From Bdellovibrio bacteriovorus str. Tiberius (GTDB taxonomy: Bacteria > Bdellovibrionota > Bdellovibrionia > Bdellovibrionales > Bdellovibrionaceae): a stretch of 64,000 nucleotides of DNA. Position 1 is the stretch's first letter, and the number at the start of each line of letters is the position of its first letter. The notes under the pieces are model-generated. The model saw nothing but the letters and a program-made list of their open reading frames with translations. It was not told where the DNA came from and did no database searches. Of the stretch, positions 35,640 through 44,412 are shown one piece after another. The position numbers and the translations under genes were made by a program. Location: positions 1,984,001 through 2,048,000 of the forward strand of contig NC_019567.1 in the NCBI RefSeq assembly GCF_000317895.1, written 5' to 3'.

Positions 35640-36944
35640 ATGGAACTGGGCAGTCCCGTTATCTTGATTTCAGCATTTGGTCGCGGTCATTGGCTGGCGG
35701 CGGCCTTGGCGAAAGAAGGTATCAAAACAACTCTTGTTGATGTGTCTTCAAAGCTGGGCGTGTGGCCCTCTGAAGACGTTGAAGGTCCTTTTGGTTTTCT
35801 GCGCAACGAACGCGTTTCCGAGTCCCAGCTTGAGCGTCTGTATTCGGATGATCCTTACGATGAGGTTTCCAACGGTTTCACATTGTGGCTGAAGGAAGGT
35901 CCTTTTGAATTCAAAGGTCCGGTCAGCAAATACAAACTGGATCAGTCTTCACTGGCAGCACCAGTCAAAGAATTCATCGCCGGCAGCAGTGCTGATAAAA
36001 CCGCGAAAAATCTTTACAAGCATCTTGAAGCTTTGAGTTTTGATCAGAGCTGGATTTTGCATCTGGCGCATCAGTGGGCTGGTACCACTTATGCCCCGAA
36101 TGCGCGCGGAGCTTCTGTGGGGGCGGCCGTTCCTTTGTCGTCGTCATTTCTGGTTCGTCAGGCGACTCGCAACGGTCTTGAGAAATCCCTGACCTGGCTT
36201 GTCAGCAAAGGTGTTGAAGTCATGCGCCCGCATCAGATCATGGACGTGTCCTTTGGTGGTGGCAAGTCTATCACCGGACTTGAGCTGTCGGGTGAAAAGC
36301 AAGGTCTGTTCCGTCTGGAGCAAATCATCTGGATGCTTTCCAGCGAAGAAACTTACTTCCTGAATGAGCGCCTGGGAAAATACTTCTTCCCTGAAGGGGC
36401 TTTAGAGCCTGAGTGGTGCTGGGTTCGTTACCGCGTGGGATTGCAGCAGTGCTTTGAACGCGATCGCCTGCCGCTGCACACACTGGTGGTGGATGATCTG
36501 TCTTCGCCATGGACTCATGAAAACATGATGGTTTTGCAAAGAACTTCATTGGCAGATCAATTTGATGTGTGGATGCGAATTCCGACGGTGCAGCGATTCA
36601 ATAAAGAATACCTGACTGTGCGCAGTGATCGCATGAAGAATCTGCTGACGGCGCGCATGTCGTTGTCGGATCCGCAGATTCTAAGCTTCCCTCAGGAGTA
36701 TTACTATACTTATGCGCAACTGGGGGCTTCACGCTTCCCGGTGTTTGGTGAAAAGCAGACGGCCCGTCGCGGACGTGCTGGTTATGGCAACCTTCATCTG
36801 GATGGGCCCGAAGTGTGGCCGCATTACAGTTGGGGATCTTACTTTGACAATCATGAGCGCATCCAGCTTCAGATCGTCAACTGGTGGAAAGAAAAACTTC
36901 TGAAAGAGCAAAAAGAGAAGAAGCGAAAGGAACAAAATCCGTGA
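35640..36944 (+). CDS. unrecognised protein with Rossmann-like N-terminus
   Basis: This is 434 residues. VILISAFGRGHWLAAALAKEG with TTLVDVS about 28 residues in looks like a beta-alpha-beta nucleotide-binding start, as in FAD or NAD enzymes. A glycine-rich turn (RGASVGAAVPLSSSFLVRQ), many tryptophans, and a basic coiled C-terminus (KEKLLKEQKEKKRKEQ) follow. No signal peptide or membrane span. I recognise no family. Its stop overlaps the purB GTG (GTGA), so it leads a five-gene run. AGGAGA lies ~11 bases from the ATG. Confidence 0.65.
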   Translation: MELGSPVILISAFGRGHWLAAALAKEGIKTTLVDVSSKLGVWPSEDVEGPFGFLRNERVSESQLERLYSDDPYDEVSNGFTLWLKEGPFEFKGPVSKYKLDQSSLAAPVKEFIAGSSADKTAKNLYKHLEALSFDQSWILHLAHQWAGTTYAPNARGASVGAAVPLSSSFLVRQATRNGLEKSLTWLVSKGVEVMRPHQIMDVSFGGGKSITGLELSGEKQGLFRLEQIIWMLSSEETYFLNERLGKYFFPEGALEPEWCWVRYRVGLQQCFERDRLPLHTLVVDDLSSPWTHENMMVLQRTSLADQFDVWMRIPTVQRFNKEYLTVRSDRMKNLLTARMSLSDPQILSFPQEYYYTYAQLGASRFPVFGEKQTARRGRAGYGNLHLDGPEVWPHYSWGSYFDNHERIQLQIVNWWKEKLLKEQKEKKRKEQNP

Positions 36945-38224
36945 TTGAGAGATACACCCGCCCGGAAATGGGCCTTCTTTGGGACGCCGACCACAAGTTC
37001 GGAAAAATGATGGAAGTTGAAATTGCGGTGGCGCAGGTTCAATCCCAGCTTGGCATCATCCCCAAGAACGCAGCCAAGATCATCGCTCAAAAAGCTCGCT
37101 TCAATGTAAAAAGAATCTCTGAAATCGAACGAGAAACCAAACACGACGTCATCGCCTTTGTTTCAAATCTGGCTGAAAACGTCGGCCCGCAGGGAAAGTT
37201 CATCCATTACGGCATGACCTCGTCGGATGTGCTGGATACCGCCTTCAGCTTGCAGGTGCGTGAAGCCGGGGTCGTTCTGATGAAATCCATCGTCGCTCTG
37301 GAAAAATCCCTGAAAACCCTGGTGACCAGGCATGCGGAAACCCTGTGTGCCGGACGCACGCACGGCATGTTTGCCGAACCAACCACTTTCGGATTCAAGA
37401 TGGCGGGCTTCCTGGCTGAAACTCAGCGCAATAAAAAACGTGTGAAATCCGCTCTTGATAACATGATGATCTGCAAGCTTAGCGGTGCGGTGGGGACTTA
37501 TTCTTCTCAAGCTCCCAAAATTGAAACTTTGGTGGCAAAGAAGCTGAAGTTGAAAACCGAGACTATCGCAACCCAGGTGATCCCGCGTGACCGTCATGCC
37601 GAAATGCTTTCTGCCCTGGCGTTGTTCGGAACAGGGCTTGAGCGCCTGGCGGTGGAACTTCGTCATCTTCAGCGCAGTGATGTGGCTGAAGTGACCGAAG
37701 GCTTCACCAAGGGTCAAAAAGGCTCTTCAGCGATGCCTCACAAAAAGAACCCTATCAGTGCGGAAAACATCACCGGTCTTTCCCGCTTGCTGCGTGGTTA
37801 TGCCATTGCCGGATTTGAAAACGTGGCGCTTTGGCATGAACGCGACATCAGCCATTCTTCGGTTGAGCGCGTGGTGTTCCCGGATGCTTTCATCGTCGCG
37901 GACTATGCCTGCAATCGCATGAGCATTTTGTTGGATGGTCTGGATGTGAACAAAAAACGCATGATGGACAATATTGAAAGTTCTCAAGGACAGATTTTCA
38001 GCTCCCACGTGTTGCTGGCGCTGATTCAAAAAGGAATGATTCGTGAGGATGCGTATGCGTTGGTGCAGCGTCTTTGTCATTCCCTGTCTTACGGAGAACA
38101 TCTGAAAGACAAACTTCTGGTGGACGATCAGATCCAGAAGCTTTTGAAGCCGAAAGAGATCGACGAGATCTTTACCGGCAAGAAACACAAAAAAGCCATC
38201 AAAGACATCATCAAGAGAGTGTAG
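36941..38224 (+). CDS. purB: adenylosuccinate lyase
   Basis: The GTG at 36941 overlaps the previous stop and has GAAAGGAAC upstream; 427 residues. ERYTRPEMGLLWDADHKF is the family N-terminus, THGMFAEPTTFG has the general-acid region, and GSSAMPHKKNPISAEN is the fumarase/aspartase superfamily signature loop with the catalytic Ser. PurB acts twice in purine synthesis, releasing fumarate. Three bases separate it from ldcA. Confidence 0.96.
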   Translation: MIERYTRPEMGLLWDADHKFGKMMEVEIAVAQVQSQLGIIPKNAAKIIAQKARFNVKRISEIERETKHDVIAFVSNLAENVGPQGKFIHYGMTSSDVLDTAFSLQVREAGVVLMKSIVALEKSLKTLVTRHAETLCAGRTHGMFAEPTTFGFKMAGFLAETQRNKKRVKSALDNMMICKLSGAVGTYSSQAPKIETLVAKKLKLKTETIATQVIPRDRHAEMLSALALFGTGLERLAVELRHLQRSDVAEVTEGFTKGQKGSSAMPHKKNPISAENITGLSRLLRGYAIAGFENVALWHERDISHSSVERVVFPDAFIVADYACNRMSILLDGLDVNKKRMMDNIESSQGQIFSSHVLLALIQKGMIREDAYALVQRLCHSLSYGEHLKDKLLVDDQIQKLLKPKEIDEIFTGKKHKKAIKDIIKRV

Positions 38225-38227
38225 ACA

Positions 38228-39157
38228 ATGACCTGGAAGTTTTTGAAAGAAAATGATGTGATTGATGTGGTGGCCCCGGGCTATCCTTCCAAGCCTGAAG
38301 AGGTGGAAGGGGCGCGTGCGTTCCTGGAAAAATGGAATCTGCAGCCACGCATTCCCAAAGGCATCATCAAGCCGCACTTCCTGCACGCTCACGAAGATGA
38401 GGCGCGCTGGCAGTTCATGAAGGCTGCCATTGAATCCAGGGATTCCCGGGTGATCTGGTGCTTGCGCGGTGGCTATGGCAGCAACCGTCTGATTCCTTTC
38501 CTGGCTAAAATGAAGAAACCGAAAGAGCCGAAACTGCTGATTGGTATCAGCGACATTTCCTCTTTGCACACATTCGTGAATCAGGAATGGGGCTGGTCCA
38601 GTCTGCATGCGCCTTTGCTGGATCGTCTGGGACGAAATCTTGTTTCTGCCAAACATGAAAAAGAAATTCATGACATTCTGTTTGGAAAAACCCGCCAGGT
38701 TGAATTTAAAAAATTGAAACCTATGAATGAGGCCGCTCGTCAGGTGAAAACCCTGAAATCCAAAATCGTGGGTGGCAATCTGACGGTTTTGCAGTCCACG
38801 CTGGGAACTCCGTGGCAGGTCGATGCGGATCGCCGGTTGTTGTTTGTCGAGGACATCGGTGAGCGCGGCTATCGCATAGATCGTATGTTTGAGCAGTTCC
38901 GTCAGGCCGGCATTCTGAAGAAATGTCATGGCATTGTGCTGGGTGATTTCATTGGGGGCAATGAACCCAATGGCACCGAAGATAAAACTCAATTGGTCTT
39001 TAAACGCTGGGCTGCGGATTTGGAAATTCCGCTCTTTAAGGGTCTTGAAGCCGGACATGCTCCGGTGCAACGACCTGTGCCCTTTAATACTCCCTGTGAA
39101 CTGGTGGTGGCGAACAACCGCACCGTTCTGACGATCGATACCGGAGGACGTCCATAA
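38228..39157 (+). CDS. ldcA: LD-carboxypeptidase, peptidase family S66
   Basis: The 309-residue cytosolic enzyme removes the terminal D-Ala from murein tetrapeptides during recycling. WCLRGGYGSNRL, the nucleophile loop GISDIS (Ser), VEDIGERGYRIDRM (Glu) and GLEAGHAPVQRPVP (His) give the S66 Ser-Glu-His triad. No signal peptide. The stop overlaps the next start (TAATG). Neighbouring mpl supports a murein-recycling role. Confidence 0.92.
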   Translation: MTWKFLKENDVIDVVAPGYPSKPEEVEGARAFLEKWNLQPRIPKGIIKPHFLHAHEDEARWQFMKAAIESRDSRVIWCLRGGYGSNRLIPFLAKMKKPKEPKLLIGISDISSLHTFVNQEWGWSSLHAPLLDRLGRNLVSAKHEKEIHDILFGKTRQVEFKKLKPMNEAARQVKTLKSKIVGGNLTVLQSTLGTPWQVDADRRLLFVEDIGERGYRIDRMFEQFRQAGILKKCHGIVLGDFIGGNEPNGTEDKTQLVFKRWAADLEIPLFKGLEAGHAPVQRPVPFNTPCELVVANNRTVLTIDTGGRP

Positions 39158-40218
39158 TGAAATTTTCTGTACTGGAAAAAAATCTGATCACTCAACTTGA
39201 AGACCGCATTCGTGACACCACTCCGGGTGTGATGGTGCGTGCTTATCAGGGCGGCCGTATCATCTGTGATGTGGCGGTGGGTAACACTTATGCCTACTAT
39301 GATCTAGCAAGTTTGACGAAAGTGATTTTCACGACTCAGGCCATGGTTCAGGCTTTTGAGGCGGGCAAGTGGAACTTTGAAACCAAAGTGGCGGACCTTC
39401 TGCCATGGTTTGCGCACAAAGAAACCCGCATCACTGAGCTTTTGACCCACAGTTCAGGTCTGGCTTGGTGGTTGCCGTTGTATCAGGAGATCAACACCTC
39501 TTTGCCGCGTGATAAACGCCGTGAACAGCTGCAGGGCATGCTGCAAAACCTGAAAATCGAAAAGCAGGACACTGCGGTTTATTCCGACGTGGGCTTTTTG
39601 GTTTTGGGCTTCATCATTGAAAAGCTTTACGACAAGTCTTTGGATGATGTCTGGACAGATATTAAAAACAAATTCTATCTGGGCACGACTTTGGAGTTCC
39701 ATCCGGATAACAAGGCCGCTCACAAGGCTTCTTTGTATGCGCCGACCGAGGAATGCCCGGTCCGTCGCAAGCTGGTCCAGGGTGAAGTGCATGATCTGAA
39801 TGCGTGGGCGCTGGGTGGGGTTTCAACTCACGCGGGTCTGTTCGGCAGTATTGATGATGCGGGCTGGTTCTCTTTGCACCTGCGTTCGCACTTGATGGGG
39901 ATTGCCCGTTATTCCATCCGCCAAAAAACAGCTCAGTTGTTTGCCAAAAGAGCTTTGCCGGAAGGCAAAGGGGACTGGGCAATGGGTTACATGATGCCAA
40001 CACCGGGTTCTGCAAGCTGCGGGACTTATTTCTCTTTGGATTCCATCGGGCATACGGGCTTTACGGGAACTTCCGTCTGGTATGATCCAAAGATGGACTT
40101 GAGTGTGATCATTCTGTCCAATCGGGTCCTGTACGGATCTGATAACAAAGCCTTTGGCAAATTGCGTCCGGAAATTCATAATTGGATTGTTGAAAACTAC
40201 AGAAGAAGTGGACTTTAA
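39157..40218 (+). CDS. signal-less SxxK (beta-lactamase-fold) serine hydrolase
   Basis: This is 353 residues. The SxxK motif is SLTK (52-55), the second motif YSD (142-144), and the third HTG in SIGHTGFTG, as in class C-like penicillin-binding proteins and esterases. Unlike most relatives it has no signal peptide, so it should be cytosolic. It overlaps ldcA by one base and is one base from mpl, both cytosolic murein-recycling enzymes, so I infer a murein-peptide substrate. An esterase or other amidase role remains possible. Confidence 0.8.
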   Translation: MKFSVLEKNLITQLEDRIRDTTPGVMVRAYQGGRIICDVAVGNTYAYYDLASLTKVIFTTQAMVQAFEAGKWNFETKVADLLPWFAHKETRITELLTHSSGLAWWLPLYQEINTSLPRDKRREQLQGMLQNLKIEKQDTAVYSDVGFLVLGFIIEKLYDKSLDDVWTDIKNKFYLGTTLEFHPDNKAAHKASLYAPTEECPVRRKLVQGEVHDLNAWALGGVSTHAGLFGSIDDAGWFSLHLRSHLMGIARYSIRQKTAQLFAKRALPEGKGDWAMGYMMPTPGSASCGTYFSLDSIGHTGFTGTSVWYDPKMDLSVIILSNRVLYGSDNKAFGKLRPEIHNWIVENYRRSGL

Positions 40219-40219
40219 G

Positions 40220-41629
40220 ATGAATATCAAACCAGGCAGTCACATTCACTTGATGGGTATTTGCGGGACGGCGATGGCCTCCATGGCAGGTCTTTTAAAA
40301 GACCGTGGCTTTAAAATCACCGGCAGTGATTCCAATCCGTATCCTCCGATGTCGACGCAGCTGGAAAGTCTGGGCATCAATATCATGAAAGGCTACAAGG
40401 CCGAAAACCTGCATCCGAAGCCGGACTTCGTGATCGTTGGTAACGTGATTTCTGCCAACAATGAAGAAGCGCAAGAACTGGCAAAGCTGGGTATCCCGTA
40501 CACGTCTTTGCCAAAAGCGATGGGTGAATTCATCATCGAAAATCGTGAAAGCGTTGTGATCTCCGGTACTCACGGAAAAACCACAACAACTTCCATGATG
40601 GCCTGGGTGGCGGAAAATGCAGGAGTAAAACCGGGCTTCCTGATCGGGGGGATTCCGAAGAATTTCTCTCAAAGTTTCAAAAATCCGGAAGGCAATTACT
40701 TCATCATCGAAGGTGATGAGTACGACACGGCTTTCTTCGATAAAGTTCCAAAGTTCATTCACTATCGTCCAAAACACGTGATCCTGACTTCGGTGGAGTT
40801 TGACCACGCGGACATCTATAAGGACTTGGATGACGTGAAAAAATCCTTCGCTCGTCTGATGGATCTTATTCCTGAAAATGGAACGTTGCTGGCTTGTGCG
40901 GAAGATGCCAACGTGATGGAGCTTCGCAAGCTTACCAAGTGCAAAAATTCATTCACTTACGGTTTTGGTGCAGAGGCTGACTTCCGTGCGAAGATCATGT
41001 TCCAAAACGCGAATGGTCTGGGCTTTGAAGTTCATCACCGTGGCGAGATCATGGGCCCCTATGCGATGCAGATCACCGGTGAATACAACGTCCTGAATGC
41101 CACGGCTGTGGTGGCGATGTCCAAGATGCTGGGCTTCTCTGAAAACCGCATCCAGATCGCATTGGAATCCTTCGAAGGTGTTAAGCGCCGTCAGGAAATT
41201 CTGGGTGAGCCGAACGGCATTCTGGTGATTGAAGATTTCGCCCACCACCCAACAGCGGTGCGTGAAACAGTGAAAGGCATTCAGAAAAAATACCCGGGCC
41301 GCAAAGTGTTCTCGGTGTTTGAACCAAGAAGTGCGACGTCCCGTCGTAAAGTCTTCCAGAAAGACTATGTGGAGGCTTTCAAGGGATCTCACGAAGTTCT
41401 TCTGGCAAAAGCTTTTGATCAAACCAAGATCGATGCGGAAAACAGATTCTCGACTCACGAACTGGTGGATGATTTGAAGAAAACCCAAGTGTCTGCGGCA
41501 GATTTTGATACAGCGGACGACATCGTCGCAGCCTTGAAATCCAAAGCCCACAAAGGCGACGTCATCCTGATCATGAGCAATGGCGGATTCGACGGCATCT
41601 ACACCAAACTTTTGAAGGCTCTTGAGTAA
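40220..41629 (+). CDS. mpl: UDP-N-acetylmuramate:tripeptide ligase
   Basis: Mpl joins recycled L-Ala-D-Glu-mesoDAP to UDP-MurNAc. From ATG 40220 it has 469 residues. HIHLMGICGTAMASMAGLLK is the Rossmann start, SGTHGKTTTTSM the ATP loop, IEGDEYDTAFFD is the Mpl-specific sequence separating it from MurC, and DFAHHPTAVRET lies in the C-terminal domain. Paired with ldcA, it gives a short path from tetrapeptide to UDP-MurNAc-tripeptide. Confidence 0.94.
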   Translation: MNIKPGSHIHLMGICGTAMASMAGLLKDRGFKITGSDSNPYPPMSTQLESLGINIMKGYKAENLHPKPDFVIVGNVISANNEEAQELAKLGIPYTSLPKAMGEFIIENRESVVISGTHGKTTTTSMMAWVAENAGVKPGFLIGGIPKNFSQSFKNPEGNYFIIEGDEYDTAFFDKVPKFIHYRPKHVILTSVEFDHADIYKDLDDVKKSFARLMDLIPENGTLLACAEDANVMELRKLTKCKNSFTYGFGAEADFRAKIMFQNANGLGFEVHHRGEIMGPYAMQITGEYNVLNATAVVAMSKMLGFSENRIQIALESFEGVKRRQEILGEPNGILVIEDFAHHPTAVRETVKGIQKKYPGRKVFSVFEPRSATSRRKVFQKDYVEAFKGSHEVLLAKAFDQTKIDAENRFSTHELVDDLKKTQVSAADFDTADDIVAALKSKAHKGDVILIMSNGGFDGIYTKLLKALE

Positions 41630-41771
41630 GAGTCTTTAAGGCGGGTCCTTCTTGCGGGCCAGCTAACAAAAGCCCTCGGAATCAAGGGGTTTTGACTTAG
41701 AAACGGGTCTTTTTAGGCCCCTTCCTTTTGCGTCATGCCGGTAAAAACGGCAGCACGGAAATGACTAAGGC

Positions 41772-41796
41772 GCGCAGTGCGTCATCCTGCGCTTTT
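41772..41796 (+). terminator. terminator-like hairpin in the mpl-mutS gap
   Basis: GCGCAG-TGCGTCATC-CTGCGC then TTTT. The 208-base gap also holds a weaker imperfect hairpin (AGCCCTCGG...AAGGGG) near 41672-41692 and TGCCG-N7-CGGCA near 41737; no gene seen in it. Confidence 0.5.
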
Positions 41797-41837
41797 CCAG
41801 TGAAATAGCCTCAAAGCTTCGCTAATTTTTTTGGCCT

Positions 41838-44363
41838 ATGTCGAATCTTACGCCACTCATGAAACAGTTCTGGGACATCAAATCTGTCCATCAAGATAAA
41901 ATCCTTCTTTTCCGTATGGGGGACTTCTTTGAGATGTTCTTTGATGATGCTGTGAAAGCAGCTCCGGTGCTGGGAATTGCACTGACTCAAAGAAATAAAA
42001 AATCCCAGGACGAAACGCCGATGTGCGGAGTGCCTCATCACTCTATCGCAGGGCCTATCAATAAACTTCTGGCAGCAGGATTCAAGATCGCCATCTGTGA
42101 TCAGTTGGAAGATCCAAAACTTGCCAAAGGCATCGTAAAGCGTGGTGTGACCCGCGTTCTGACGCCGGGGATGGTTTATGATTCCGACACTCTGGACGGC
42201 ACAAAACCGCACTATCTGGTCAGTCTTGATTCCGAATCCTTAAGCTTCCTGGATACAACAACCGGCGAGGCGTTCTTCTTCCGTTCCAAAAAGACCACCG
42301 AGCTTTTGCGCTTCCTGCAGATCCTGCCGGTGGCAGAGATCGTGATCGCCAAAGAAGATGAATCCCTGCTGACGGGTGTGGACGGTGTGCTGATCAGTCA
42401 CCACGAAGACATCGCAGACCTGCTTCATCCGCTTCTTAAAAACGAGGCCCCGATGTCGGCAGCTCGTTTGGTTTCTTATGTCGGCAATATGTCTGGCGAA
42501 GAGTCGCTGGCGACTATTTCTCCGTTTGTGATGCGTGATCTTGAACACCGTCTGGAAATCTCCAGCACGACTCTTCGTCACCTTGAAGTTTTCTCGACCT
42601 ATAAGGGTGAAGGTCTGGGCAGTTTGTTCCATGCTATCAACCGCACACAGACCTCTGCGGGCAGCCGTTTGCTGCGTCAGTGGTTGAGCTTCCCTTTGCG
42701 TGATTTGAATGCGATCGAACAGCGTCTGTCGTCTGTTGAGTTCTGGCGCAGTCATGTTCTGGAGCTAAAGCGCGTTCGTCAGATCCTGGGGCAGATGGGC
42801 GATATCGAAAGACGTCTGGGTAAGATTTCCCAGCCTCAGTGCAATGGCCGTGATCTGCTGGCTTTGGCGGGCAGTGTGCACGCGGGTATCAGTGCTTTGG
42901 AGGTTTTGGTTCACGCGACGGGTGGCCAGGCCAACTTTGAAGGCCTGCGTGACCTGGCTTACAAAATCGAACGCACCATGGTTGAAGATCCGCCTTTGGC
43001 GACCAAGCAGGGTTATTTGATCCGTAATGGTGTGTCTCCGGAACTGGACGAGCTGATTGAGCTTTCCACCAATGCGCAGGCCATGGTGTCTCGCATGGAA
43101 GCGGAAGAAAAAGAAAAGACCGGCATTTCCAGTCTGAAGATTCGTTATAACAACGTTTTTGGTTATTACATTGAAATCACCAATTCCCATAAGGACAAAG
43201 CGCCGGCGCACTATCAGCGCAAGCAGACTTTGACCAATGCGGAACGCTATTGCACTGATGAGCTGATCGAACTTGAAAGAAAAGTTCTTAGCGCCAACAC
43301 CAAGCGTGCGGACCTGGAATTTGAATTCTTTGAAGCTCTTCGTAAAGAGATCCTGGCTCAGTGTCCGGGACTTTTGGCTTTGGCGCACGAGTGTAGTGAA
43401 GTCGACGTGGTGGCAAGCCTTGCATGGCTAAGCCTTGAGGAAAAATACGTTCGTCCGAAATTCTCTGCAGATGGTTCTTTGAAAATGAAAGCCAGCCGCC
43501 ACCCGGTGGTTGAACAAACCGTGAAAAAGAACTTCGTTGCCAACGACCTGGAGCTTCGCCAGCATTCCTGCCTGTTGCTGACAGGTCCCAACATGGCCGG
43601 TAAATCCACATTGATGCGTCAGGTGGCTTTGAATGCCATTCTTGCGCAGATGGGTTCTTTCGTTCCGTGTGATGAGGCTGAAATGCCGATCTTTGATGCG
43701 ATCTTCACCCGTATCGGGGCAAGTGATCAGTTGTCTGAAGGTCTGTCCACGTTCATGGTCGAGATGACTGAAACATCCGCGATGCTGAAAAATGCCACCA
43801 AAGATTCTTTGGTCATCCTGGATGAAGTGGGGCGTGGGACCAGCACCTTCGATGGTATGTGTCTGGCGCAATCCATCCTTGAACATCTTTTGAGTGATGT
43901 GAAGGCTTTGACCTTCTTTGCCACTCACTATCACGAACTGACATCGTTGGATCAAAGCTTCGGTCAGATCACCAATGCCCACATGACGGTGGCAGAAAGA
44001 AACGGTGAAATCCGTTTCCTGCATACTCTTGTCAAGGGTCCGGCGCTGAAATCCTACGGGGTTCAGGTGGCCGAGCTTGCGGGCTTGCCGGCAACCGTCA
44101 CCAAGCGTGCAAAAAGTCTTCTGCGTGATATCGAATCCAAACGAGTTCAGGCCAGCAGCCAATTGTCGTTGCTGGATTCTTTGACGTCGGACGAGGTTTA
44201 CGTGGAACCCGTGGTGGTGAACGTGGATCCGGAAGCGGCTCGAGTGGGCGAGAAAATGAAGTCCCTGATGGAAGAGCTGCAAAAGTTCCCGCTGATGCAG
44301 ACAAGTCCTTTGGATGTTATGAATCAGGTCGCTAAATGGAAAGAGATCGTCGAGCGCGTTTAA
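41838..44363 (+). CDS. mutS: DNA mismatch repair protein MutS
   Basis: This is 841 residues, as expected. The mismatch-binding Phe-x-Glu is in GDFFEMF (F30, E32). Walker A GPNMAGKST is at 583-591, followed by VILDEVGRGTSTFDG (Walker B and signature) and FFATHYHEL. It recognises mispairs and recruits MutL, which is not nearby. A weak ribosome site precedes the ATG. It stands alone after a 208-base gap. Confidence 0.97.
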   Translation: MSNLTPLMKQFWDIKSVHQDKILLFRMGDFFEMFFDDAVKAAPVLGIALTQRNKKSQDETPMCGVPHHSIAGPINKLLAAGFKIAICDQLEDPKLAKGIVKRGVTRVLTPGMVYDSDTLDGTKPHYLVSLDSESLSFLDTTTGEAFFFRSKKTTELLRFLQILPVAEIVIAKEDESLLTGVDGVLISHHEDIADLLHPLLKNEAPMSAARLVSYVGNMSGEESLATISPFVMRDLEHRLEISSTTLRHLEVFSTYKGEGLGSLFHAINRTQTSAGSRLLRQWLSFPLRDLNAIEQRLSSVEFWRSHVLELKRVRQILGQMGDIERRLGKISQPQCNGRDLLALAGSVHAGISALEVLVHATGGQANFEGLRDLAYKIERTMVEDPPLATKQGYLIRNGVSPELDELIELSTNAQAMVSRMEAEEKEKTGISSLKIRYNNVFGYYIEITNSHKDKAPAHYQRKQTLTNAERYCTDELIELERKVLSANTKRADLEFEFFEALRKEILAQCPGLLALAHECSEVDVVASLAWLSLEEKYVRPKFSADGSLKMKASRHPVVEQTVKKNFVANDLELRQHSCLLLTGPNMAGKSTLMRQVALNAILAQMGSFVPCDEAEMPIFDAIFTRIGASDQLSEGLSTFMVEMTETSAMLKNATKDSLVILDEVGRGTSTFDGMCLAQSILEHLLSDVKALTFFATHYHELTSLDQSFGQITNAHMTVAERNGEIRFLHTLVKGPALKSYGVQVAELAGLPATVTKRAKSLLRDIESKRVQASSQLSLLDSLTSDEVYVEPVVVNVDPEAARVGEKMKSLMEELQKFPLMQTSPLDVMNQVAKWKEIVERV

Positions 44364-44412
44364 ACTTGAGTCGGCTGGCAAATTCGGTGATCCTTTAAAG
44401 TCAGAGGACTTT

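Noticed and set aside
37727..39070. 447-residue open frame antisense to purB and ldcA
   Set aside because: Spans the boundary of two certain genes; composition like other shadows.
41630..41837. tRNA gene in the mpl-mutS gap
   Set aside because: Several hairpins but no acceptor stem with TTCRA-type T loop or CCA end that would fold into a cloverleaf.
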